Below are positions 1-5,516 of a stretch of DNA of 6,116 nucleotides, in pieces. The notes under the pieces are model-generated. The model was not told where the DNA came from, did not search any database, and saw nothing but the letters and a program-made list of their open reading frames with translations. Both the position numbers and the translations under genes were made by a program. Every line of letters begins with the position of its first letter. Position 1 is the stretch's first letter. The DNA comes from Thermomicrobiaceae bacterium (GTDB taxonomy: Bacteria; Chloroflexota; Chloroflexia; Thermomicrobiales; Thermomicrobiaceae): positions 1 through 6,116 of the forward strand of contig SKTL01000045.1 in the NCBI GenBank assembly GCA_007122555.1, in the 5' to 3' direction.

Positions 1-985
1 CAGGATCGACCAGAATTCCACCTTCTCCAACTACTTCCGGCAAGCTGGATCGGTTCGAGCAGATCACCGGAGCGCCGCACGCCATCGCCTCCAGTGGCGA
101 CAACCCGAATCCCTCATACAGCGACGTGAAGACGTAGAGATCCGCCAGATTGTAGAAACGCAATTTATCGGCCTCGCTAATTCGCCCGGTCAGCACCACG
201 TAATCGGATATCCCGAGTTCTTCGATCACGGGTTCTAGTGGCGGATAAAGCCGCTGATTTCCACTGTGGGCGCTCCCGGCGATCACCAGCCTTGTATCTT
301 TGTCGAGATCGGGTAGTGACGCGGCAAAGGCGCGAACCAGCGTCTCCACGTTCTTGCGAACATCCAGGCCGCCGACGTTGAAAATCACCGGTCCCGGCAA
401 TCCGAACCGTGCTCTCAATTGCGCGTCTGCTTCCGCATCGTGCAACGGTCGGTACTGATCCTCAACGCCCTGCGGCACCACCGAGATTCGCGAACGATCG
501 ATGCCCAGATAGCGTTCAATATCCCGGCGGGAACACTCCGAGACCGTGATTATCGCCGCCGCGCTCCGGGCTGCCCGGCTGATCAACCGCAGGTACAGCC
601 GCATGCTTGCGCTGCTGCGATAGGCCGGAAAGACATACGGGATCACATCATGAATCGTCACAATGAGCGGACGATTCCCGATCAGCGGAGCGGCAAAGTG
701 CGGAATGTGCACGACATCGACATTAGCCTCTCGTGCGGCGCGCATCAACCCGCGCTGTTCCCACCAGAGCTTCATCGCTTTCCCGGATCTAAAGGGAGCT
801 GGAGGAGCCACCGACATCGTGCTCTCCGACGCAAACGTCCGGAACGCATCAAGCTCAGGGACCAGCAGGCGCGTCGCGAGCTCATCCTGCTGCCCAGAAT
901 GAAAGATACGCCAGAGATTACTGGCGTACATCCCCATCCCGGTCGTCGTCTGATCGAGAAAGAGGCCATCGAACCCGACAGCCAT
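1..985 (-). CDS. GT4-family glycosyltransferase, N-terminal 328 residues (C-terminus off the left edge)
   Basis: This is a retaining glycosyltransferase of the GT-B fold, family GT4 type, expected to transfer a sugar from a nucleotide-sugar donor to a lipid, polysaccharide or protein acceptor on the cytoplasmic side of the membrane. I translated it by hand from the minus strand; the frame stays open to base 2. Residues 13-21 (TTTGMGMYA) form the glycine loop of the N-terminal Rossmann domain. Residues 109-114 (VTIHDV) and the TVSECSRRD segment at 147-155 are typical of the acceptor domain. [11 protein letters not shown] (202-212) opens the donor domain with its Arg/Lys pair, and EGFGLSPLE (291-299) is the family's E-x7-E nucleotide-sugar motif. 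I chose the ATG at 985 because GGAG lies 5 nt upstream (991-994); an in-frame ATG at 1000 would add five residues but leave almost no leader. The donor and acceptor cannot be told from the sequence. The stop codon is not in the window, so the last part of the donor domain is unseen. Confidence 0.93.
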   Translation of the reverse strand, partial: MAVGFDGLFLDQTTTGMGMYASNLWRIFHSGQQDELATRLLVPELDAFRTFASESTMSVAPPAPFRSGKAMKLWWEQRGLMRAAREANVDVVHIPHFAAPLIGNRPLIVTIHDVIPYVFPAYRSSASMRLYLRLISRAARSAAAIITVSECSRRDIERYLGIDRSRISVVPQGVEDQYRPLHDAEADAQLRARFGLPGPVIFNVGGLDVRKNVETLVRAFAASLPDLDKDTRLVIAGSAHSGNQRLYPPLEPVIEELGISDYVVLTGRISEADKLRFYNLADLYVFTSLYEGFGLSPLEAMACGAPVICSNRSSLPEVVGEGGILVDP

Positions 986-990
986 GGTGA

Positions 991-994
991 CTCC
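991..994 (-). promoter_or_regulatory. Ribosome binding site deciding the glycosyltransferase start
   Basis: On the minus strand GGAG is followed by 5 nt (TCACC) and then the ATG at 985. This favours that start over the in-frame ATG at 1000, which would sit only about 4 nt from the predicted transcription start. Confidence 0.55.
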
Positions 995-1010
995 GTTCAT
1001 TACGGGTGGG

Positions 1011-1019
1011 ATTATAGCA
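1011..1019 (-). promoter_or_regulatory. Extended -10 promoter of the glycosyltransferase gene
   Basis: The minus strand reads TGC-TATAAT, a perfect -10 hexamer (1011-1016) with the TGn extension (1017-1019). No good -35 hexamer is visible 16-18 nt upstream, as is common for extended -10 promoters. Transcription would begin near 1004, giving a leader of about 19 nt before the ATG at 985. The gene therefore seems to be the first of its transcript and divergent from trxA. Confidence 0.55.
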
Positions 1020-1070
1020 GAGGGGTCGTGCGTTATAGTTTGTGGAGACAGGATCAGATGGTCCTTCTGA

Positions 1071-1100
1071 TTGACCTGCGAACAGCCTGTTCTCTATAGT
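1071..1100 (+). promoter_or_regulatory. Sigma-70-type promoter of trxA
   Basis: TTGACC (1071-1076, five of six consensus bases) and TATAGT (1095-1100, five of six) are separated by an 18-nt spacer. Transcription would start near 1107, giving a leader of about 53 nt before the trxA ATG. The spacer contains a dyad, described separately. This is the best-looking promoter in the window. Confidence 0.7.
1080..1092 (+). promoter_or_regulatory. Inverted repeat inside the trxA promoter spacer, candidate operator
   Basis: GAACAG-C-CTGTTC has perfect 6-bp arms around one base. It is centred at 1086, essentially the middle of the 18-bp spacer (1077-1094). A protein bound here would cover the promoter. 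It resembles the Gram-positive LexA box (GAAC-N4-GTTC) but has five bases, not four, between the GAAC and GTTC half-sites. A dyad centred in a slightly long spacer is also the layout seen for MerR-family activators. The binding protein is unknown. Confidence 0.4.
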
Positions 1101-1107
1101 TGCCAGA

Positions 1108-1130
1108 TGCGCCGAGACGTGGTCGGCGCA
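1108..1130 (+). other. Stem-loop at the 5' end of the trxA leader
   Basis: TGCGCCGA (1108-1115) and TCGGCGCA (1123-1130) form a perfect GC-rich 8-bp stem around a 7-nt loop. The stem begins about where the promoter at 1071-1100 would start transcription and ends 15 nt before the Shine-Dalgarno sequence. A 5'-terminal hairpin of this kind can protect an mRNA from decay; that role is inferred. No U-run follows, so it is not an intrinsic terminator. Confidence 0.5.
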
Positions 1131-1145
1131 CACGCTCAAGACAAA

Positions 1146-1151
1146 GAGGAG
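1146..1151 (+). promoter_or_regulatory. trxA ribosome binding site
   Basis: GAGGAG lies 8 nt before the ATG at 1160. It fixes the thioredoxin start there rather than at the in-frame TTG at 1100, which overlaps the promoter -10. Confidence 0.75.
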
Positions 1152-1159
1152 TTCCGTTC

Positions 1160-1486
1160 ATGTCCAAGCCTGTTGATGTAAAGGACGCGACGTTCCAGAG
1201 CGAAGTACTCGAGTCGGACAAGCCGGTGCTGGTCGACTTCTGGGCCGAGTGGTGCGGACCGTGCCACATGATCGCCCCGGTCCTGGAAGAGATCGCTGCA
1301 GAGAAGAGCGACTTGCTGAAGATCGCCAAGGTCAATGTCGATGAGAATGGCCAGAGCGCTCAGCAGAATGGCGTAACCAGCATCCCGACCATGGTGCTTT
1401 TCAAGAACGGCGAGCCAGTCGAGCGAATCGTCGGCGCACAGCCGAAGGAGCGCCTGCTCGACACCCTGAGCCCGCATCTGGGCTAG
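1160..1486 (+). CDS. trxA: Thioredoxin
   Basis: Cytoplasmic thiol-disulfide oxidoreductase of 108 residues, the usual length of a classical thioredoxin. It is kept reduced by thioredoxin reductase and passes electrons to targets such as ribonucleotide reductase. The active site is WCGPC at residues 31-35 (Cys32 and Cys35), preceded by VDFWAE with the buried Asp26. The cis-proline is Pro76 in TSIPT, and the C-terminal [13 protein letters not shown] strand-turn segment is intact. There is no signal peptide, so it is not an extracytoplasmic thioredoxin-like protein. Residue 36 is His where Lys or Arg is common, a mild departure next to the redox pair. The start at 1160 is set by GAGGAG 8 nt upstream and gives the normal N-terminus. 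The gene has its own promoter and converges on nrdR with a 91-bp gap. The gene symbol is by family; other thioredoxin paralogues may exist in the genome. Confidence 0.96.
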   Translation: MSKPVDVKDATFQSEVLESDKPVLVDFWAEWCGPCHMIAPVLEEIAAEKSDLLKIAKVNVDENGQSAQQNGVTSIPTMVLFKNGEPVERIVGAQPKERLLDTLSPHLG

Positions 1487-1487
1487 G

Positions 1488-1505
1488 TTGCGGCCAAGGC
1501 CGCAA
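1488..1505 (+). repeat. Palindromic hairpin just after the trxA stop
   Basis: TTGCGGCC-AA-GGCCGCAA is a perfect inverted repeat with 8-bp arms starting 1 nt after the trxA stop codon. No T-run follows. It may act as a transcript end stabiliser or as the first of two hairpins at the trxA/nrdR junction; this role is inferred. Confidence 0.5.
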
Positions 1506-1526
1506 GGCTTCGAACGCGACATCGCC

Positions 1527-1560
1527 AACCCGGCGCCTGCAGGCGTCGGGTTCGTCATTT
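1527..1560 (+). terminator. Probable terminator of trxA in the convergent gap
   Basis: AACCCGGCGCC (1527-1537) and GGCGTCGGGTT (1542-1552) form an 11-bp stem with a TGCA loop. The only imperfect pair is a G-U wobble in plus-strand RNA, which becomes an A-C mismatch in minus-strand RNA, so the structure favours trxA transcripts. The following TTCGTCATTT is only a weak T-rich tail. It may also halt transcripts arriving from nrdR, less efficiently. Confidence 0.55.
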
Positions 1561-1577
1561 AACCGGCGACCGGACTC

Positions 1578-2066
1578 TTACGTCTGGTCTGGTTCCGTCC
1601 CCTGACGCTTTGTGATCGAATCGGCCAGCGTATCCAGTTCCCGGCGAAGATCATCGACATCGGCGAATTGACGGTAGACCGACGCGAATCGGATGTAGGC
1701 GACCTCATCGAGCTTCTTGAGCTCGCGTAGCACCGTTTCGCCGACGGTCGTGCTTGGGACTTCAACTGTCCCCAGCGAGAGCAACTCCGACTCGACATTC
1801 GTGACAATTCGATCGACTTCTTCCTCCGAGACCGCCCGCTTGGTCAGGGCGATCCGGATCTTGTCGCGGAGCTTTCGAGGATCGAACTCCTGCCGGCGGC
1901 CATCGCGCTTGACGATCACCAGGCTCCCGGATTCGACGCGCTCGTATGTTGTAAACCGGCGACTGCAGGATGAACACTCCCGCCGCCGCCGGATACTCTC
2001 GCCAGATCCTATATCGCGTGAATCAACCACGCGGGTTTCCCGGGATTGACAGAAGGGGCACCGCAC
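1578..2066 (-). CDS. nrdR: Transcriptional repressor NrdR
   Basis: NrdR senses ATP and dATP through an ATP-cone domain and represses ribonucleotide reductase operons by binding paired 16-bp NrdR boxes. The 162-residue protein is of normal family length. The N-terminal zinc ribbon has Cys3, Cys6, Cys31 and Cys34 (MRCPFC and CSSC). It is followed by RRFTTYERVE, and the ATP-cone spans about residues 47-137, starting LVIVKRDGRRQEFD and ending near VAYIRFASVYRQF. The start is GTG at 2066; the family's M-x-C-P-x-C opening leaves no alternative. It lies 4 nt after the ftsZ stop. The upstream GAGAG is a weak ribosome binding site set 10 nt back, so coupling to ftsZ translation is likely. I saw no convincing NrdR box in the window. 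The C-terminal tail after residue 150 is short and polar. Confidence 0.97.
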   Translation of the reverse strand: MRCPFCQSRETRVVDSRDIGSGESIRRRRECSSCSRRFTTYERVESGSLVIVKRDGRRQEFDPRKLRDKIRIALTKRAVSEEEVDRIVTNVESELLSLGTVEVPSTTVGETVLRELKKLDEVAYIRFASVYRQFADVDDLRRELDTLADSITKRQGTEPDQT

Positions 2067-2070
2067 GAGT

Positions 2071-3276
2071 CTATCGCTCTCGCAGGAACTTCAAAATCGC
2101 CGGCTCGGACCATTCATCATCATCAGGGTCTTGCGACGCTGGAATGCGAGAAGGGGCTCCCTGCTGGCTCTGACCCTGCTGAGCTTCCCGGCTGCTCGGT
2201 CGTTGAGGCGCCGCCTCCTGGCCCGGCTCCGGTTGACGCTCGCGACTCGGTTGGCTTTCAGAGCGCTGGAATCGACGTTCGCCCGACCGCGGGCGGGATC
2301 GCTGGCCGTGCCCCTGCGTCTGGTGGAAGCCTGTCGCGATAAGCGTAATCTGGACGTCGCCGGCCAGCGCTTCATCGGTGGTTGCTCCAAAGATGATCTC
2401 GGCATCCTCGTCAGCAGCGGATCGAATGACCTCCGCCGCTTCGGTGATTTCGGCGAGCGTCAGATCATCACCGCCGGTGATGTTGTAGAGTACGCCGACC
2501 GCGCCGTCGATGCTCATTTCAAGCAACGGACTTTCGATCGCCATCCTGGCCGCGTCCACCGCTCGCTCGTCCCCACTGCCTCGACCAATCGCCATGAGGG
2601 CGGATCCGGCGTCTCGCATGATCGTTTTGACGTCCGCGAAGTCCAGGTTGATCATGCCGGGCTTGGTGATCAGGTCGGAGATGCCCTGGATACCGTGACG
2701 CAATACATCGTCGGCGATCTTAAACGCCTCAGAGAATGGGGTCTTGGGATCGACCAGCGTAATCAGGCGCTGATTGGGAATCGTGATTAATGCATCGACG
2801 TGCTCCCGAAGCGCGTCGATTCCCTCTTCCGAGACGCGATGGCGCTTGGCGCCTTCAAAATCAAACGGCCGGGTGACAACGCCAACGGTGAGCGCGCCAG
2901 TTTCACGGGCAAGCCGGGCGACGATCGGGGACGCGCCGGTGCCGGTGCCGCCGCCGATACCCGCGGTAATGAAGACCATGTCCGCTCCGCGAACGACCTC
3001 GGTCAACCCCTCGATGCTCTCCTCAGCGGCGCGTTCGCCGATTTCCGGACGCCCTCCGGCCCCGAGCCCCTTGGTAAGCTTATCGCCGATACGAACCGTC
3101 ACCGGACTGAGCGAGTTAACGAGCGCCTGTGAATCGGTGTTCACCGAGACAAACTCGACGCCTTCAACGCCAGCCTGGATCATGCGATTGATCGCGTTTC
3201 CACCGCCACCGCCGACGCCGATGACCTTGATTCGCGCGAAATGATTCGCGAAGTCGTCATCTCGTACGTTAAACAT
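2071..3276 (-). CDS. ftsZ: Cell division protein FtsZ
   Basis: Tubulin-like GTPase that polymerises into the cytoplasmic Z ring and recruits the divisome. The protein has 401 residues. The GTPase domain covers about residues 12-205: [15 protein letters not shown] at 18-32, NTDSQAL at 46-52, and the tubulin signature GGGTGTG at 108-114. The T7 loop [11 protein letters not shown] (210-220) supplies catalytic Asp212 and Asp215, completing the site of the next subunit. The activation domain ends near residue 317. Residues 318-384 are a disordered linker rich in Arg, Gln, Ser, Pro and Glu. The last residues, [11 protein letters not shown] (391-401), form the conserved C-terminal peptide that binds membrane anchors such as FtsA or SepF. 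The start ATG at 3276 has GGGGAGG 5 nt upstream. The gene is 336 bp downstream of ftsQ and overlaps nothing; nrdR follows 4 nt later. No residue needed for GTP hydrolysis is missing. Confidence 0.98.
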   Translation of the reverse strand: MFNVRDDDFANHFARIKVIGVGGGGGNAINRMIQAGVEGVEFVSVNTDSQALVNSLSPVTVRIGDKLTKGLGAGGRPEIGERAAEESIEGLTEVVRGADMVFITAGIGGGTGTGASPIVARLARETGALTVGVVTRPFDFEGAKRHRVSEEGIDALREHVDALITIPNQRLITLVDPKTPFSEAFKIADDVLRHGIQGISDLITKPGMINLDFADVKTIMRDAGSALMAIGRGSGDERAVDAARMAIESPLLEMSIDGAVGVLYNITGGDDLTLAEITEAAEVIRSAADEDAEIIFGATTDEALAGDVQITLIATGFHQTQGHGQRSRPRSGERRFQRSESQPSRERQPEPGQEAAPQRPSSREAQQGQSQQGAPSRIPASQDPDDDEWSEPAILKFLRER

Positions 3277-3281
3277 TCGTG

Positions 3282-3288
3282 CCTCCCC
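3282..3288 (-). promoter_or_regulatory. Strong ftsZ ribosome binding site
   Basis: GGGGAGG on the minus strand ends 5 nt before the ATG at 3276. It is close to a full anti-16S match and fixes the ftsZ start. Confidence 0.75.
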
Positions 3289-3320
3289 GTCGCACTCATC
3301 GGCGCCATTCAGGCGGGCCA

Positions 3321-3350
3321 GTCATAACGAGAATCGATCAGGCCCATCAA
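3321..3350 (-). promoter_or_regulatory. Weak candidate promoter proximal to ftsZ
   Basis: On the minus strand TTGATG (3345-3350) and TATGAC (3321-3326) are separated by 18 nt, each matching four of six consensus bases. The leader to ftsZ would be about 38 nt. The match is modest and could be chance. Confidence 0.25.
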
Positions 3351-3452
3351 GCAATGCTACTAGTCTACCAACCAGCCGCCTGACATTCCGTGGTTCAGTG
3401 CCAAACAGGCACATTTACGCGCATTTCCATCCGGTCCCAATTCCACTTCGCT

Positions 3453-3481
3453 GACTGATTATGTATATTCCCAAATCAGTC
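3453..3481 (-). repeat. Inverted repeat upstream of ftsZ, candidate operator
   Basis: GACTGATT (3453-3460) and AATCAGTC (3474-3481) are perfect 8-bp inverted arms separated by 13 nt of AT-rich sequence. The half-site centres are 21 bp apart, two helical turns. A -10-like CATAAT (3458-3463, minus strand) overlaps one arm, but no matching -35 is seen. The other arm runs into the perfect 10-bp palindrome AGTCCGGACT (3478-3487). No regulator can be named. Confidence 0.4.
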
Positions 3482-3533
3482 CGGACTCGCTGTCTCCAGC
3501 TCGGTTCTCGGTTCCCCACGCCCCGGTTACGTT

Positions 3534-3565
3534 ATCCTAGCAGACCAACGTGCAGTTTGCGTCAA
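3534..3565 (-). promoter_or_regulatory. Candidate distal ftsZ promoter (extended -10)
   Basis: The minus strand has TGC-TAGGAT (3534-3542), an extended -10 matching four of six hexamer bases. TTGACG (3560-3565) lies 20 nt upstream, longer than the optimal spacing, so an extended -10 mode is more plausible than a standard one. It would give a leader of about 250 nt for ftsZ. Confidence 0.3.
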
Positions 3566-3589
3566 ACGAAAGCACCCGCTCAGTCCGGT

Positions 3590-3613
3590 ACCCGGCGCGT
3601 GAGCGCACCAGGT
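3590..3613 (-). other. Stem-loop at the end of the murB-ddl-ftsQ transcript
   Basis: Starting on the last base of the ftsQ stop codon, minus-strand RNA can form a 10-bp stem (arms 3604-3613 and 3590-3599, two G-U pairs) closed by a CUCA loop. No U-run follows, so it is not a canonical intrinsic terminator. It could be a processing or 3'-protecting structure between ftsQ and ftsZ. Confidence 0.4.
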
Positions 3614-4386
3614 CATTGATAGACCGGACGCTCAGGATCTCGAACATCGAGCCGTGTCCATTCGTCACCACGTGTACTCAGCGCTGCGAGAACTTCCATC
3701 TTGACTGGAAGCGCATCCGGGCTCCCGAATGTTACGACACGATCATCACCCAGATACGCCTGAAATCCATCGTTCTCATCGAATTCCAGAACGCCTGAAT
3801 CGCCCAGTTGCTCATGGAGGTATTGCACGGCGACCACGTTGCCAGGATCGACGTGTGACCCCGGCTGCGGATGCTCACCGTCCAGCTCAACCACCCACGG
3901 CAGTCCATCTGCTTCACCCTCAGCCAGCACCCAGCCGTACTCATCGATCAGGACCGCGCGATCACCGGTCTGCCAGACGATTGCTGGCTCGCGCTCGATG
4001 ACATCAACCACCACGCGATCCGGCAATTCCACTCTGACACGCGCATAGTCGACGACCGGATGTTCGGCGACGCTGTCGGCCACTTCATCGGTATTGATTC
4101 GGAACATCGATTGTCCGATCGCACTTGAATGCTCGACAACCGAGTCCGCGTAGGCGATTGAGTTCCCGCGAATCACAACCGTATCAACAAGGAAATCGTC
4201 CGACACCGCGAATGCCCCGAGAATAACCGCCAGGCCAACACTGAGAATAAACGCCGGCAGACGACCGGTTCGAACCAGCTGCAGCGTATGCGCGCGCAAC
4301 CGCGCGCGCCGGTTTTGCCGCCGTCGTGCCGGATGACTGCCGGCTATCCGCCCCGGTGAACGCTGCGATCGTTCCGTCATGATCAT
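3613..4386 (-). CDS. ftsQ: Cell division protein FtsQ/DivIB
   Basis: Single-pass membrane protein of the divisome that links FtsZ-associated early proteins to the septal wall synthases through FtsB/FtsL. The 257-residue protein has an Arg-rich cytoplasmic tail (residues 5-42) and one transmembrane helix at about 43-61 (LPAFILSVGLAVILGAFAV). A POTRA domain follows at about 66-134, from VDTVVIRGN through LPDRVVVDVIEREPAIVW, and then the FtsQ/DivIB beta-domain to about 235. The order tail-helix-POTRA-beta is diagnostic, although sequence conservation is low. The ATG at 4386 lies 9 nt after the ddl stop. A second ATG at 4380 is better spaced from the GGG at 4390-4392, and the two starts differ by two residues. 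It is co-transcribed with ddl and murB; ftsZ follows after a 336-bp gap. Confidence 0.92.
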   Translation of the reverse strand: MIMTERSQRSPGRIAGSHPARRRQNRRARLRAHTLQLVRTGRLPAFILSVGLAVILGAFAVSDDFLVDTVVIRGNSIAYADSVVEHSSAIGQSMFRINTDEVADSVAEHPVVDYARVRVELPDRVVVDVIEREPAIVWQTGDRAVLIDEYGWVLAEGEADGLPWVVELDGEHPQPGSHVDPGNVVAVQYLHEQLGDSGVLEFDENDGFQAYLGDDRVVTFGSPDALPVKMEVLAALSTRGDEWTRLDVRDPERPVYQ

Positions 4387-4395
4387 CTACCCATG

Positions 4396-5514
4396 TCAGA
4401 GCTGCTGCTCGGATTGACGCTCAATCGCCAGCTCGATCAGTCGTGAAATAAGTTCGTCGTACGGGATTCCGCTGGCTTCCCAGAGCTTGGGATACATACT
4501 GATCGGCGTGAATCCGGGAATCGTGTTAATCTCATTGATGAACACCTCCCCGGTGTCACGCTCCAGGAAACAATCGACTCTCGCCAGCCCGGCGCAATCG
4601 AGCAATGTGAAGACCTCAATCGCGACTCGCCGCACCTCGTCGGAAATCTCGGGAGAGATCGGCGCCGGGATCAACAACTCGGAGCTATCATCGACGTACT
4701 TTGCCTCGTAGTCATAAAACTCGTGCCCCGGAACGACTTCTCCAACGATTGAGCTGATCGGATCATCATTGCCAAGCACGCTGACCTCAAGCTCGCGTCC
4801 ATTGACGGCTTTCTCCACCAGTAGACGCCGATCGTATGTCCCGGCCCCGTCGACGGCGTCCGCCAGTTCCTCTGGACCGTGCACTTTGTAGACGCCGACA
4901 CTGGATCCCATGTTTGACGGCTTGACAAAGCAAGGATACCCGATCTCCTGTTCAATGCGCGAACGGACGGCCTCACGATCACGCTGCCAGTCACGTCGCC
5001 GAAAATGAATCCAGGGCACGATCGGCAGATTCGCCGTTTCGCAGAGTCGTTTCGCCGTGACCTTGTCCATGGCGGCGGCGGAACCAAGCACCGCCGAGCC
5101 GACGTACGGAATCCCGGCAAGCTCAAGCATTCCCTGAATCGTGCCGTCTTCGCCCATCGGCCCATGAAGCACCGGGAATACAACGTCCAGATCCTGAATC
5201 CAGGTTGTATCGCTCCGATCACGGAGTTCCTGCGAACCTTCGGCCTCCACCAGACTCGTCCCGGGATTGTCGTGACCCGGCGCCGGACCCTCGCCCGTAA
5301 CCTCCGGCAACGGAAGCCGTGACGTGGCCGCAAGCTGCCGCAGCGGGTCGCCACCGGTAACCCAGGCGCCGTCTCTGGTGATTCCGATAGGGACCGGCTC
5401 AAATCTGTTCCGGTCAATGTTGTTCAGTATCGCGTGCGCGGATGTGATCGAGACATCGTGCTCATCAGACCGGCCGCCAAAGATAATGCCGACTCGTATC
5501 CGTCGCGCGGCCAT
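4396..5514 (-). CDS. ddl: D-alanine--D-alanine ligase
   Basis: ATP-grasp enzyme of the cytoplasm that joins two D-Ala molecules for the peptidoglycan stem peptide. At 372 residues it is nearer the longer DdlA-like forms than the roughly 306-residue DdlB of E. coli; the extra length is mainly a variable stretch at about residues 65-107. FGGRSDEHDVSITSA (12-26) carries the substrate Glu18. FPVLHGPMGEDGTIQG (113-128), Lys151, and VKPSNMGSSVGV (197-208) with Lys198 and the serine loop form the ATP site. YDYEAKY (267-273) carries the omega-loop Tyr273 that marks D-Ala rather than D-lactate as second substrate. Asp314, Glu328 and Asn330 (in NEINTIPGFTPISMYPK) bind magnesium. The ATG at 5514 is 2 nt after the murB stop with a G-rich ribosome binding site in the murB tail. 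No key residue is missing. Confidence 0.97.
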   Translation of the reverse strand: MAARRIRVGIIFGGRSDEHDVSITSAHAILNNIDRNRFEPVPIGITRDGAWVTGGDPLRQLAATSRLPLPEVTGEGPAPGHDNPGTSLVEAEGSQELRDRSDTTWIQDLDVVFPVLHGPMGEDGTIQGMLELAGIPYVGSAVLGSAAAMDKVTAKRLCETANLPIVPWIHFRRRDWQRDREAVRSRIEQEIGYPCFVKPSNMGSSVGVYKVHGPEELADAVDGAGTYDRRLLVEKAVNGRELEVSVLGNDDPISSIVGEVVPGHEFYDYEAKYVDDSSELLIPAPISPEISDEVRRVAIEVFTLLDCAGLARVDCFLERDTGEVFINEINTIPGFTPISMYPKLWEASGIPYDELISRLIELAIERQSEQQL

Positions 5515-5516
5515 GG

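Larger units (their letters stand above)
3277..3612. other. 336-bp gene-free ftsQ-ftsZ intergenic region
   Basis: No coding sequence is convincing here on either strand, and no remnant of ftsA is recognisable. Going in the direction of ftsZ transcription it holds a GC-rich stem-loop at the ftsQ stop, a candidate extended -10, an inverted repeat with 8-bp arms, a small 5-bp hairpin (3398-3412) and a second weak promoter candidate. It ends in a strong ftsZ ribosome binding site (3282-3288). The heptamer TCGGTTC is directly repeated at 3501-3514. Confidence 0.7.

Noticed and set aside
1080..1092. Canonical LexA (SOS) box upstream of trxA
   Set aside because: The half-sites GAAC and GTTC are right but are separated by five bases, not the four of the Gram-positive consensus. 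I keep it as an unassigned operator candidate only.
419..1099. 226-codon open frame on the plus strand
   Set aside because: It is antisense to the glycosyltransferase, whose translation has all GT4 motifs. The plus-strand product is Arg- and His-rich with no recognisable domain, and it runs through both promoter regions.
1100..1159. N-terminal extension of thioredoxin from the TTG at 1100
   Set aside because: The TTG begins on the last base of the promoter -10, so it would lie upstream of the transcript start. The Shine-Dalgarno at 1146-1151 points to the ATG at 1160, which gives the normal family length.
2131..2790. 219-codon open frame on the plus strand opposite ftsZ
   Set aside because: It is a shadow of a strongly conserved gene; the product is Arg-rich with no domain and no clear ribosome binding site.
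3395..3430. Possible 11-residue upstream ORF (MEMRVNVPVWH) in the ftsZ leader, minus strand
   Set aside because: It is too short to score, has only a weak GGGA ahead of its ATG, and nothing indicates a leader peptide mechanism. The small GTGCC/GGCAC hairpin at its end is likewise too short to interpret.
3550..3798. 82-codon open frame on the plus strand across the ftsQ end
   Set aside because: It is mostly antisense to ftsQ, has no recognisable domain and no ribosome binding site.
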